Made by a program: the position numbers and the translations under genes. Shown in pieces: positions 1 through 6,943 of a DNA stretch of 14,617 bases; within the stretch, counting starts at the first letter, position 1; each line of letters starts with the position of its first letter. This DNA is from Rhodospirillaceae bacterium UBA6608 (lineage in GTDB: Bacteria; Pseudomonadota; Alphaproteobacteria; Rhodospirillales_A; Casp-alpha2). Where the stretch lies: the NCBI GenBank assembly GCA_002433335.1, contig DJHY01000122.1, positions 1 to 14,617 on the forward strand. Direction: 5' to 3'. Under the pieces are notes generated by a model. That model was not told the origin of the DNA and ran no database searches. It saw only the letters and a list, made by a program, of their open reading frames with translations.

Positions 1-319
1 TCAAGGCGCCCAACGGGTTGTGCGATTTATGCGGGCGGCGTTCGCCAAGCAGCATGTCGCCGAGATGAACTTTCGCGGCGGCAATGCTGGGCGGGAACGA
101 GGTAAAGCGCGCCTCTTCCGTGCCGATCACACCCCAAATCAGGCGCAGCACCAGAAAGCCCAGCGCCACGTAGCCGATCCAGATGTGGATCAGGGACTCA
201 TCCTCGACGATCAGGCCGTTCAGGATCACCGCCAGGGCAACGCACCAATGGGTCAGGCGGACGATCGGGTCCCAGGCCGGGGCGGCATGCGCCGCCCCGT
301 CATTCGTTTGCGTCGCCAT
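1..319 (-). CDS. Cytochrome b561 family protein, 3' end beyond the window
   Basis: Membrane di-heme b-type cytochrome, expected to pass electrons between the quinone pool and a periplasmic or soluble partner (family knowledge). Only the first 106 residues are present; the gene runs off the left edge. Visible are a short soluble N-terminus, an RLTHW motif with His24 (likely heme ligand) in helix 1, His45 at the start of helix 2 in an H-x-W-I-G-Y context, and the typical stretch after helix 2 ending in HNPLGAL, where the next family helix normally starts. The ATG overlaps the stop of the upstream PepSY gene as TGATG, which points to translational coupling and to a PepSY/cytochrome b561 unit. 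Family assignment is firm; substrate and redox partner cannot be told from the fragment. Confidence 0.9.
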   Translation of the reverse strand, partial: MATQTNDGAAHAAPAWDPIVRLTHWCVALAVILNGLIVEDESLIHIWIGYVALGFLVLRLIWGVIGTEEARFTSFPPSIAAAKVHLGDMLLGERRPHKSHNPLGAL

Positions 320-594
320 CAGTCGTCGTGCTCGACCCGGGTGACCTTGCCGCTTTTGGGATCGATCTTCATTTCCCATTTGCGGCCGTCCTTCATCGCC
401 TTGACCTCGATCCGGCCGTGTTCCTGCTCGTACTTGATCATCTCATACCCCTGGTCGCTCAGGGCTTTGGCGATGGCCTGCGGCGTGGTGCCGAGCATCA
501 TGTCCTTCATCGGGCCTTCCATATGGCCGGATGCCAAAGCGGGCGCGGCCAAACCCAGGGCGAGAACGGTGGACAAAGCGAGTTTGCGGATCAT
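319..594 (-). CDS. Small secreted PepSY-domain protein
   Basis: 91-residue periplasmic protein. Residues 1-22 form a signal peptide (Met-Ile-Arg-Lys, hydrophobic core, Ala-Leu-Ala cleavage site). The rest matches a single PepSY unit: a helix with 'PQAIAKALSDQGY' followed by strands with 'RIEVKAMKDGRKWEMKIDP' and the ending 'GKVTRVEHDD'. PepSY domains are proposed to bind or inhibit other proteins and often sit beside membrane cytochromes, as here. The ATG at 594 is preferred over an upstream in-frame ATG at 654, because it begins a proper signal peptide and has a GGAGG ribosome site at 603-607, eight bases upstream. The stop overlaps the cytochrome b561 start. The exact role is unknown. Confidence 0.88.
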   Translation of the reverse strand: MIRKLALSTVLALGLAAPALASGHMEGPMKDMMLGTTPQAIAKALSDQGYEMIKYEQEHGRIEVKAMKDGRKWEMKIDPKSGKVTRVEHDD

Positions 595-622
595 GAAAGG
601 TTCCTCCGAATTGGAAATGGGC

Positions 623-644
623 GAACGCCGAACGGGTGGCGTTC
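623..644 (-). repeat. Inverted repeat upstream of the PepSY/cytochrome unit
   Basis: GAACGCC (623-629) and GGCGTTC (638-644) are a perfect 7-base inverted repeat around an 8-base loop, about 30 bases upstream of the PepSY start. It could be an operator or a leader hairpin. It has no U-tract, so it is not a standard intrinsic terminator. A direct repeat CTGCTTAT also occurs at 691-698 and 717-724, and TAAGC/GCTTA form a small inverted repeat at 710-723. I found no convincing -35/-10 pair here. Confidence 0.4.
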
Positions 645-737
645 TTCCGACCACACATGCGCCGTTCGACCGCGATCCGCGATGGCCGCACTGCTTATTC
701 AGAGGAGGCTAAGCGCCTGCTTATGTCTGGGAGGCGC

Positions 738-1328
738 CTATTGCTGGGCCCAGACCGCCAAGGCGACAACGACCAGCATGGAGGCCGCCATGCCCATGTT
801 GATCAGGAACTGGGTGCGTTTCGGCAGGTCCAGGCGGTGCAACGTCACCCCGGCCCAGAGCCAAAGGAAGTGAATGGCGACCCAGATAGCATTCATGATC
901 GCGAACTTGATCGCCAGTTCCATGACCATGTCCTCGGGCATGAACCCGAAGCCGGAAAAGAACGTGGTGTTGACCGCATAGGCCTTGGGATTGATGGCCT
1001 GCAACATCAGCCCGCCGGTCACACCCGGGGGCTTCTGGCGGCTGATAAAAGCGATCTTCGACCCGGCGAAGGCAATGCGAAACGCCAGATACAGAAGATA
1101 AGCCGCCGAGGCATAAAGCAGGACCGTCCGCACATAAGGCACGGCCAGCACCGCCGCAGCCAACCCGCTGACCACGGCCAAGGCAACCAGATTCGTACCC
1201 AGGAACAGGCCCAACATGTAGCGCCGCCCATCGGCTGCCCCAAAGCCCGACCCGACCCCGGCCAGGGACAAAACTCCCGGCCCCGGCGTGATGAACAGGA
1301 AAAAGCAGGCGGCGGCGAAGGTCAGCAT
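738..1328 (-). CDS. LysE/RhtB family amino-acid exporter
   Basis: 196-residue inner-membrane protein, the usual length for LysE/RhtB exporters, which move amino acids or related small metabolites out of the cell. The N-terminal helix carries the family motif around Thr14-Pro-Gly-Pro-Gly18, the glycine-rich stretch near residues 24-45 follows, and the mid-protein signature Asn113-Pro-Lys-Ala-Tyr is present. Six hydrophobic helices can be traced (about 1-22, 38-62, 68-88, 112-130, 136-160, 174-194). The start at 1328 is the natural one because the first helix begins at once, although no strong ribosome site precedes it. The substrate cannot be read from the sequence. It lies 55 bases downstream of the lipoprotein gene on the same strand and could be co-transcribed with it. 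Confidence 0.88.
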   Translation of the reverse strand: MLTFAAACFFLFITPGPGVLSLAGVGSGFGAADGRRYMLGLFLGTNLVALAVVSGLAAAVLAVPYVRTVLLYASAAYLLYLAFRIAFAGSKIAFISRQKPPGVTGGLMLQAINPKAYAVNTTFFSGFGFMPEDMVMELAIKFAIMNAIWVAIHFLWLWAGVTLHRLDLPKRTQFLINMGMAASMLVVVALAVWAQQ

Positions 1329-1383
1329 GACGTTACCGAAATCGGTGGCGGCCTAAATGCGATGGAGAAAGACCCTTTGGGCC

Positions 1384-1980
1384 TTAGCGGATCCAGTTCA
1401 CCAGGAAGCGGCGCATGTTGCCTTCCATCTCGCGGTCGAAGTCCTTGAGGCCTTCTTCCAGCATCCCGAACCAGGCTTTGTGCAGGTCGTTCAGGGTCGC
1501 GTCCTCGGGCGTGGTTTGATTGCGCGTCGCCCGCGCGGCCGCGTGGCCGACCCGCTGGCCGCGCGGATCGATAATTTCGATCATGGCCGACATATCCAGG
1601 TCATAGCGCGCCGACTGATCGGTGGTGAACGCACCTTTGATGCCCTCGGTCCGGGGCAAGGCGGTTTCCTTCACTTCCGCACGGTCGATGGTCAAACGGG
1701 CGGTCATCCCGGTGCCGCCGCCGACCGCCTTCAGCCGGTCGTTGGCCCATATTTTCAAGGCCGCGGCGGGCGGCGTTTCCATTTTGTGTTCCACATAGGG
1801 GGCGGCGAGGGTCGCCTTATGGGCATCGACGATTTCGATCCGGTCGACCGCCAAGCGCAGTGCGGGCGCATGCTGGAAGGTGATCTCCGGCAGGTTCACA
1901 CTGGGGTCCGGCGTGGTGCAGGCGCCCAGCGCCAGCAGCCCCGCGAACAGGGCGGACATCAACGGCTTCTTGAAAATCAT
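1384..1980 (-). CDS. Lipoprotein of unknown function
   Basis: 198-residue predicted lipoprotein. The N-terminus is Met-Ile-Phe-Lys-Lys, then a hydrophobic stretch ending in a lipobox Leu18-Gly-Ala-Cys21; Cys21 would be the lipidated residue of the mature protein. Residues 25-198 look like a small alpha/beta domain: alternating strands (for example 'LRLAVDRIEIVDA' and 'MTARLTIDRAEVKET'), then 'YDLDMSAMIEIIDPRGQRV', and an amphipathic C-terminal helix (about 160-198) rich in Glu, Asp and Arg. I do not recognise the domain. A GAGGAAA ribosome site lies about 9 bases upstream of the ATG. It may be outer-membrane anchored, since position +2 after Cys is Thr rather than Asp (inference). Nothing links it to a neighbour by function. 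Confidence 0.8.
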   Translation of the reverse strand: MIFKKPLMSALFAGLLALGACTTPDPSVNLPEITFQHAPALRLAVDRIEIVDAHKATLAAPYVEHKMETPPAAALKIWANDRLKAVGGGTGMTARLTIDRAEVKETALPRTEGIKGAFTTDQSARYDLDMSAMIEIIDPRGQRVGHAAARATRNQTTPEDATLNDLHKAWFGMLEEGLKDFDREMEGNMRRFLVNWIR

Positions 1981-2060
1981 CGGCGGTTTCCTCGCATCGT
2001 TTCCTTAGTCCTGTCCCGCCATACTGAGCGGTCCATATGTCAGGATCAAGGCATTGGGGA

Positions 2061-2073
2061 GGCGCGACGCGCC
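2061..2073. repeat. GC-rich inverted repeat just after hslO
   Basis: GGCGCG-A-CGCGCC is a perfect inverted repeat one base beyond the hslO stop codon. It could form a five-pair hairpin that protects or helps end the argD-argF-GNAT-hslO transcript, but no U-run follows, so it is not a canonical intrinsic terminator. Confidence 0.35.
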
Positions 2074-2074
2074 G

Positions 2075-3001
2075 TCATTCCGCATCCTGAGACGGCACGT
2101 TGGTATAGAGCTCATCCAACTGCGGCCCTTCGAATACGTAGTCGGTGCCGCAAAATTCGCAGGTCACGGTGACCTTGCCGTCTTCGGCCAATTCTTCGAT
2201 TTCGGCCCTCGGGAACGAGCGCAGGGTGTTGCTGACCTTGGTCAGGGAACAGCGGCAGGCATGACGCACCCCGCGCCCGTCGCTGACCCGCACGCCGTCC
2301 TGATGGTACAGGCGGTACAGCAAACGATCGTCGGGCAAGTCCGGGTCGAGCAGTTCCGCCGGCGACAGGCTGCTCATCAGGATGACCGCGCGGCGCCAGG
2401 CTTCTTCGGCATCGTCGCCATCCACCCCATGGGCTGTGGGCAGGCGCTGCACCATGATCGCCCCGGCGGACAACGGATCATCGCCCGAAGCGACCATGAT
2501 CGCCGTTTCCAGCTGTTCGGACTGGCGGAAATAATCGTGGGCGCATTCCGCCAGGGTGGCACCGGTCAGTTCCGTAATGCCCTGATATCGGTCGGTGTCC
2601 GGCCCTTGGTCGACCGTGAACGCAAGATAGCCCGAACCCAGAAGGGCCGGGACCGGCGCGCCATTCGCGCCCGAAGCATCGAGCGCCGCCAAGCGCTCCG
2701 CATCGAACCGGGCATAGCAGCGCAACCCGCCCGCCGTGGTGATATCGGCCATCACCAGATTGACCGGGCCGTCGCCCTGCACCTGCAGGGTGAACACACC
2801 ATCGAATTTGAGCACGCTGGACAGCGCCGCCGTCAGCGCCACGACCTGGGCCAACAGATCCGCCACCGGGGCCGGATACCGATCCGGCGCGATCAAATCG
2901 CCCAGCACCGGCCCCAGGCGGACCAGACGCCCGTTCACGCCCAGGCTGTCCACATGGAACGGCAGGATCGTATCGTCGAGGGTAAGCGTCGCGTCAGCCA
3001 T
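2075..3001 (-). CDS. hslO: Hsp33 redox-regulated chaperone
   Basis: Cytosolic holdase chaperone that is inactive with zinc bound under reducing conditions and is switched on by oxidative unfolding (family knowledge). The 308-residue length suits the alphaproteobacterial family. The N-terminal Hsp33 domain spans roughly residues 10-235. The C-terminal zinc-switch has all four cysteines in the expected pattern: Cys249-x-Cys251 and Cys281-x-x-Cys284, with 'SNTLRSFPRAEIEEL' between them. The start ATG lies inside the end of the upstream acetyltransferase gene (8-base overlap, 2994-3001) with only a weak ribosome site, so translation is probably coupled. As the last gene of the argD-argF operon it shares its promoter, unless an internal one exists. 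Confidence 0.96.
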   Translation of the reverse strand: MADATLTLDDTILPFHVDSLGVNGRLVRLGPVLGDLIAPDRYPAPVADLLAQVVALTAALSSVLKFDGVFTLQVQGDGPVNLVMADITTAGGLRCYARFDAERLAALDASGANGAPVPALLGSGYLAFTVDQGPDTDRYQGITELTGATLAECAHDYFRQSEQLETAIMVASGDDPLSAGAIMVQRLPTAHGVDGDDAEEAWRRAVILMSSLSPAELLDPDLPDDRLLYRLYHQDGVRVSDGRGVRHACRCSLTKVSNTLRSFPRAEIEELAEDGKVTVTCEFCGTDYVFEGPQLDELYTNVPSQDAE

Positions 3002-3785
3002 TATCCGATTCCGTCAAATTCTGTGTTCGATAGTAATAGGTATGCGCGGCCTGGAACCCGGCCAAGTGATAAAGCGCCATGGCGGCGGTATTGCCATCCT
3101 CGACCTGAAGAAACAGGTTGCGTCCGCGCCCCGTCTCGTCCGCCCATTGCGCCAATGCCGCCAGGACCCGCGCCGCATGCCCTTGGCGGCGAAAACCGGG
3201 CCGCGTCGACATGCACAGGATCAACGCCCAGTCGTCGCTGAGCACCGCCGCTCCCACCGCCGCCGGCTCGCTTCCCGCATCCAGCACGGCATAGGCGCGG
3301 GGTGTCGGCAATCCTTCGGCCAGACGGCAGCGCAACCCCCGTTCCCGCCCTTCGGCCAGGCCTTCGCCATAGACCTGCAACCAGGCCGGCGTGGGGCCGG
3401 AGAACAGACGCGCGCGATGTTGCGGCCCATCGAATTCCGCCAAATTTTCACGCACCGTCGCCGCCGGTGCGGTCATGACCAATGTGCGGGCCTCGATCTC
3501 GTAGCCACGGCGTTCCAACTCGGCATCCAGCCCACGCGGCTGGACCGCGCCGGAAATCTGGAACCGGCAGGGCAGGCCGCGCTGATTGTAATAATGTTCG
3601 GCGGTATCGACCTTGAGCTCAAGCGGGCTGTCCCCGGTTTCCTCCAGGGCCAGGATCGAATTGGCGCGACGCGATACGCCATCGGAAAACCGCAGACGCC
3701 AGCCTTCCATATCGCCTTGGCGAAACGGCGGCCAGCATTCGGCGGCCCGGCGTTCCAGGTCGCGGATGCTTTCTTCATCGAACAT
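2994..3785 (-). CDS. GNAT-family N-acetyltransferase (two-domain)
   Basis: 263-residue cytosolic protein. The C-terminal half (about 130-255) is a GNAT fold that transfers an acetyl group from acetyl-CoA. The acetyl-CoA pyrophosphate loop is visible as 'RPGFRRQGHAARVL' (Arg195 to about 208), followed by 'LFLQVEDGNTAAMALYHLAGF', the usual motif B with a C-terminal tyrosine. The N-terminal half contains 'EGWRLRFSDGVSRRANSI' (residues 27-44), which I associate with a GNAT subfamily that has a degenerate N-terminal domain, like mycobacterial Rv0428c. The acceptor substrate is unknown. It sits 15 bases after argF and overlaps hslO by 8 bases, so it is firmly in the operon. An arginine-pathway role is possible but unsupported by any motif. 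Confidence 0.87.
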   Translation of the reverse strand: MFDEESIRDLERRAAECWPPFRQGDMEGWRLRFSDGVSRRANSILALEETGDSPLELKVDTAEHYYNQRGLPCRFQISGAVQPRGLDAELERRGYEIEARTLVMTAPAATVRENLAEFDGPQHRARLFSGPTPAWLQVYGEGLAEGRERGLRCRLAEGLPTPRAYAVLDAGSEPAAVGAAVLSDDWALILCMSTRPGFRRQGHAARVLAALAQWADETGRGRNLFLQVEDGNTAAMALYHLAGFQAAHTYYYRTQNLTESDNG

Positions 3786-3800
3786 GTCGGGACGCTTCGG

Positions 3801-4709
3801 TCAGACGTCGCCCAGGCACCAGGCCAGGATACCCTTTTGCGCATGCAGGCGGTTTTCGGCCTCGTCCCAGATCACCGACTGCGGGCCGTCGATCACGCCT
3901 TCCGTGACTTCCTCGCCCCGGTGGGCGGGCAGGCAATGCATGAACAAGGCGTCTTTCGCGGCCATCCCCATCAGGCGGTCATCCACGCGATAAGGCGTCA
4001 ACAGGTTGTGGCGTTTGCCCGCGTCCTTGTCGCCCATCGACACCCAAGTGTCGGTAACGACCAGATCGGCCCCGGCGACGGCTTCTTCCGCGTCGCGCGT
4101 CAGCATCACGTCGGCCCCTTCGCCCGCGGCCCAATCGATCAGGCCTGCCTTGGGCGACAGCGGTTCGGGACAGGCCAGGCGCAGCTTATAGCCGAACTGG
4201 GCAGCCCCATGAATCCACGACGCGGCGACGTTGTTGCCGTCGCCTGCCCAAGCCACGGTGCGACCGGCGATGTCACCTCGGTGTTCTTCATAGGTCATGA
4301 TGTCGGCCATGATCTGGCACGGGTGGGAATCATCGGTCAGGCCGTTGATCACCGGCACGGTGGCGAATTCAGCCAGATCGCGCAGCTTCTGCGGATCGTC
4401 CGTGCGGATCATGATCGCATCGCAATAGCGCGACAGAACCCGCGCCGTATCGGCCACGGTTTCGCCACGACCAAGCTGCGAATCGTTGCCCGTCAGCAAA
4501 ACGCCGTGGCCGCCCAGCTGCTGAATCGCAACCTCGAACGACACGCGGGTGCGGGTCGACGGTTTTTCGAAAATCATGACCAGGGTCTTGCCCGCCAGCG
4601 ACGGCGAAGCCTTGCCCGTTTTCTTCATTTCACCGGCACGGTCGAGAATACGCCGCAGCGTCTTGGCGTCGGTCCGGTCGAGGTCCAGGAAGTGGCGCAG
4701 TCCGCTCAT
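3801..4709 (-). CDS. argF: Ornithine carbamoyltransferase
   Basis: Joins carbamoyl phosphate and L-ornithine to give L-citrulline, the sixth step of arginine synthesis, in the cytosol as a trimer. All family signatures are present in the 302-residue protein: the carbamoyl-phosphate loop Ser51-Thr-Arg-Thr-Arg55, His129-Pro-Cys-Gln132, the domain-two Asp220-Thr-Trp-Val-Ser-Met-Gly, and the catalytic His258-Cys-Leu-Pro-Ala-His-Arg-Gly-Glu-Glu. The His-Cys-Leu-Pro motif and the Ser-Met-Gly loop mark an ornithine rather than an aspartate carbamoyltransferase. The ATG overlaps the argD stop by four bases (ATGA, 4706-4709), so the two genes are translationally coupled and co-regulated. Confidence 0.97.
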   Translation of the reverse strand: MSGLRHFLDLDRTDAKTLRRILDRAGEMKKTGKASPSLAGKTLVMIFEKPSTRTRVSFEVAIQQLGGHGVLLTGNDSQLGRGETVADTARVLSRYCDAIMIRTDDPQKLRDLAEFATVPVINGLTDDSHPCQIMADIMTYEEHRGDIAGRTVAWAGDGNNVAASWIHGAAQFGYKLRLACPEPLSPKAGLIDWAAGEGADVMLTRDAEEAVAGADLVVTDTWVSMGDKDAGKRHNLLTPYRVDDRLMGMAAKDALFMHCLPAHRGEEVTEGVIDGPQSVIWDEAENRLHAQKGILAWCLGDV

Positions 4710-5902
4710 CCCGCCTTCTCCATTTTTCCTTCGGCGGAAATTTCCGCACAGCTTTTATCCAGGGCCGCGACGGCCTCGTCGATATGGCCTTCCTCGATGA
4801 TCAGCGGCGGCAACATGCGCACCACGTTGTCGCCGGCGGGCACGGTCAGCACGCCGTTGTCGATCATCTTGGCGACCAGGACGTTGTTTTCCACGGCGCA
4901 TTTCATGCCGACCATCAGGCCTTGGCCGCGCACTTCGGTCAGCACGTCCGGGTGCTTGGCGACGACATCGCCCAGCTTGCCCCACAGGACGCGCGCCATC
5001 TTGTCGACATTGGCCAGGAAGCCCGGCGCCAGGACCACGTCCATCATCGCGCCGACCGCCGACATTGCCAGCGGCGTGCCGCCGAAGGTCGAGCCGTGGC
5101 TACCCGGCGTCATGGCCTTGCCCGCCGCCTCGGTCGCCAGCACAGCACCGACGGGGAACCCGCCGCCCAGGCCTTTGGCCGTGGCCAGGATGTCAGGCGC
5201 GACGCCCGCCCATTCGTGAGCGAACAGCTTGCCGGTGCGGCCGTTGCCGGTCTGAACCTCGTCCAGCACCATCAGGATGCCGAACTCGTCGCAAATTTCG
5301 CGCACGCCCTTGAGGAACCCGGGCGAGGCCGTGCGGATACCGCCTTCGCCCTGAACCGGCTCGACCAGGATCGCCGCCGTCTGGTCGGTGACCGCGGCGC
5401 GCAGGGCGTTCAGGTTGTCATAGGGCACATGGTCGAAGCCCTCGGGCATCGGCCCGAAACCTTCGCGGTGCTTTTCGCTCGACCCGGCGGCCAGGTCGGT
5501 CAAAGACCGACCGTGGAACGAGCCTTCGCACGACAGGATGCGATAGCGCTCCGGATTGCCCGCCACGAAGTGGTAGCGCCGCGCCATCTTGATCGCGGCT
5601 TCCACGGCTTCGGCGCCGGAGTTGTTGAAGAACACCGTGTCGGCGAAGGAATGGGCGACCATCTGTTCGGCCACCTTTTCCTGACCCGCGACGCGGTACA
5701 GGTTCGAGACGTGCCACAGGGTTTTCGCCTGTTCGGTCAGGGCCGCCACCAGCTTGGGATGGCAATGCCCCAGCGAATTGACGGCGATACCCGACCCCAT
5801 GTCGAGGAAACGTCGGCCATCGTCTGCCCATACGTACATGCCTTCACCCTTGACCAGGGCGAAAGCGGTCCGTGCGTAGTTCGGCATGACGGCGCTGATC
5901 AT
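4706..5902 (-). CDS. argD: Acetylornithine aminotransferase
   Basis: PLP-dependent class III aminotransferase that converts N-acetylglutamate semialdehyde and glutamate to N-acetylornithine and 2-oxoglutarate. Related enzymes also act in lysine synthesis. The 398-residue length is normal. Visible motifs are Ser95-Gly-Ala-Glu-Ala (phosphate binding), Phe129-His-Gly-Arg, the Asp214-Glu-Val-Gln pair that holds the pyridine nitrogen, and the Schiff-base Lys243 in '[11 protein letters not shown]', followed by '[13 protein letters not shown]'. A GGAGA ribosome site lies five bases before the ATG. It is the first gene of the argD-argF-GNAT-hslO operon. Its leader of about 100 bases carries a promoter and an intrinsic terminator, listed separately. 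The product could also be called succinylornithine transaminase, but argF beside it favours argD. Confidence 0.95.
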   Translation of the reverse strand: MISAVMPNYARTAFALVKGEGMYVWADDGRRFLDMGSGIAVNSLGHCHPKLVAALTEQAKTLWHVSNLYRVAGQEKVAEQMVAHSFADTVFFNNSGAEAVEAAIKMARRYHFVAGNPERYRILSCEGSFHGRSLTDLAAGSSEKHREGFGPMPEGFDHVPYDNLNALRAAVTDQTAAILVEPVQGEGGIRTASPGFLKGVREICDEFGILMVLDEVQTGNGRTGKLFAHEWAGVAPDILATAKGLGGGFPVGAVLATEAAGKAMTPGSHGSTFGGTPLAMSAVGAMMDVVLAPGFLANVDKMARVLWGKLGDVVAKHPDVLTEVRGQGLMVGMKCAVENNVLVAKMIDNGVLTVPAGDNVVRMLPPLIIEEGHIDEAVAALDKSCAEISAEGKMEKAG

Positions 5903-5948
5903 TTCGCTCTCCTATGGCTCGCCAAAATTGGCTTTCGTTGCAAAACGG

Positions 5949-5975
5949 AAAAAAGCCCCCGTAATCCAGGAGCTT
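5949..5975 (-). terminator. Intrinsic terminator in the argD leader / after the ABC permease
   Basis: On the minus strand AAGCTCC (5975-5969) can pair with GGGGCTT (5959-5953), seven pairs including one U-G, around a 9-base loop, followed by a T-run at 5954-5949. It lies about 100 bases beyond the ABC permease stop and 47 bases before the argD start. It can either end read-through from the permease or attenuate transcription that starts at the promoter 6006-6034. A GCTTT stretch near the predicted transcript start could pair with GAAGC in the left arm and act as an anti-terminator; that part is inference. Confidence 0.7.
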
Positions 5976-6005
5976 CAACCGCGATTCCTACCAGGAAAGC
6001 CGCGA

Positions 6006-6034
6006 AGTATCGTTATCCACAGGGGCGTTGTCAA
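6006..6034 (-). promoter_or_regulatory. Sigma-70 promoter for the argD operon
   Basis: The minus strand carries a perfect -35 box TTGACA (6034-6029), a 17-base spacer and a -10 box GATACT (6011-6006, four of six consensus bases). The predicted start of transcription is near 5999, giving a leader of about 97 bases before argD. It is the best promoter match in the window. The short palindrome CGTTGTCAACG (6026-6036) covers the -35 box and could be an operator. Confidence 0.65.
6013..6021 (+). promoter_or_regulatory. Perfect DnaA-box sequence in the promoter spacer
   Basis: TTATCCACA matches the high-affinity DnaA box consensus exactly. It lies between the -35 and -10 boxes of the argD promoter, where bound DnaA would compete with RNA polymerase. 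It is a single box, so this is not an origin. Chance occurrence of the exact 9-mer on either strand of a window this size is on the order of one in ten, and less at this GC content. Confidence 0.5.
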
Positions 6035-6077
6035 CGAAATGAAGGTGACCGTTCCGCGTCACCCAAGGGGCGGAGAA

Positions 6078-6920
6078 TCAGGCTTTCAGCTTGTAGCCCG
6101 TCTTGAACATCCAGGTGCAGAGCGCCCACAACCCGATGTTGATGCCCGCCATCACAGCGACGCCGACCCAAAGGTCGCTGTCGGCATGGCCGATGAAGCC
6201 ATAGCGGAAGCCGTCGATCATGTAGAAAAACGGGTTGAAATGGGCCGCGACCTGGGCCGCGTGGGGCAGGTTCTGGACCGAATAGAAAGTGCCCGACAGG
6301 AAAGACAGCGGCGTGACGATGAAGTTGGTGACCGCCGCGATATGGTCGAACTTGTCGGCCCAGATGCCGCCCGCCAGCCCCAGCAGCGACAGCATCAGCG
6401 CCCCCATCGCCGCGTGATAGGCGACGAAGAACAGGTCATGCAGCCCCAGATCGACGGTCAACGCCATGGCGGCCCAAACCACCACGGCAACGGCGACGCC
6501 GCGCGTCATCCCGCCGACGGCGAAACCGAACACCAGTTCATGGGCGTTCAGGGGAGCCATCAGGCTGTCGACGATATTGCCCTGAATTTTCGAGATCACG
6601 ATCGACGACGAAGTATTGGCGAAAGCGTTCTGCGCGATCGCCATCATGATCAGGCCCGGGGCCAGAAAGGTCATGAACGGCAAGTCGCCGACGGTGCGGT
6701 GATCGCCGCCCAACGCCAGGGCGAATACGGCCAGGAACAACAAGGTCGTGACCAGCGGGGCGACCAGGGTCTGGGTATAGACCTTGATGAAGCGCCGCAC
6801 CTCGCGCAGGTACAATGTCTTCAGCCCGATCCAATTAACCGCGCCCATGGGGGCGGCGACGCCGCCGGGGACGGTCGGCATTTCGGGCAAAGCGGATTGG
6901 GGCGACTGGTCACGCGTCAT
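6078..6920 (-). CDS. ABC-2 type transporter permease
   Basis: 280-residue inner-membrane permease of the ABC-2 export family (NodJ/DrrB/YbhR-like), which works with a separate ATPase to export lipids, drugs or polysaccharides. About six helices are visible (roughly 50-72, 82-105, 132-156, 162-186, 195-215, 250-272). The C-terminal family pattern is 'TPLSFLSGTFYSVQNLP', then 'NPFFYMIDGFRYGF'. The ATG at 6920 is chosen because AAGGAGG lies at 6924-6930; the frame stays open to 7076, but the extension is Gly/Arg/Cys-rich and lies over recX on the other strand. The spacing from AAGGAGG to ATG is short (three bases). No ATPase gene lies beside it here, so the partner must be encoded elsewhere. Substrate is unknown. 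Confidence 0.9.
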   Translation of the reverse strand: MTRDQSPQSALPEMPTVPGGVAAPMGAVNWIGLKTLYLREVRRFIKVYTQTLVAPLVTTLLFLAVFALALGGDHRTVGDLPFMTFLAPGLIMMAIAQNAFANTSSSIVISKIQGNIVDSLMAPLNAHELVFGFAVGGMTRGVAVAVVVWAAMALTVDLGLHDLFFVAYHAAMGALMLSLLGLAGGIWADKFDHIAAVTNFIVTPLSFLSGTFYSVQNLPHAAQVAAHFNPFFYMIDGFRYGFIGHADSDLWVGVAVMAGINIGLWALCTWMFKTGYKLKA

Positions 6921-6935
6921 GGGCCTCCTTATAAG
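6907..6935 (+). promoter_or_regulatory. Candidate recX promoter
   Basis: TGGTCA (6907-6912, four of six) is separated by 17 bases from TATAAG (6930-6935, five of six). Transcription would start near 6942, almost at the recX ATG (6944), so the message would be leaderless or nearly so. The -10 box is the palindromic CTTATAAG and overlaps the permease ribosome site on the other strand. Pattern match only. Confidence 0.4.
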
Positions 6936-6943
6936 TGAAGCCC

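Noticed and set aside
2736..5219. An 827-codon open frame on the plus strand across hslO, the acetyltransferase, argF and part of argD.
   Set aside because: It is antisense to genes with unmistakable catalytic motifs, is rich in Arg, Gln, His and Pro, and has no domain. Long antisense frames are expected in GC-rich coding DNA.
6013..6021. Replication origin suggested by the DnaA box.
   Set aside because: There is only one box, no AT-rich unwinding region, and no dnaA, dnaN, hemE or parAB genes nearby.
4784..6106. A 440-codon plus-strand frame over argD and its leader.
   Set aside because: It mirrors the argD codons, has the same His/Arg/Gln-rich composition and no recognisable domain, and runs through the argD promoter and terminator.
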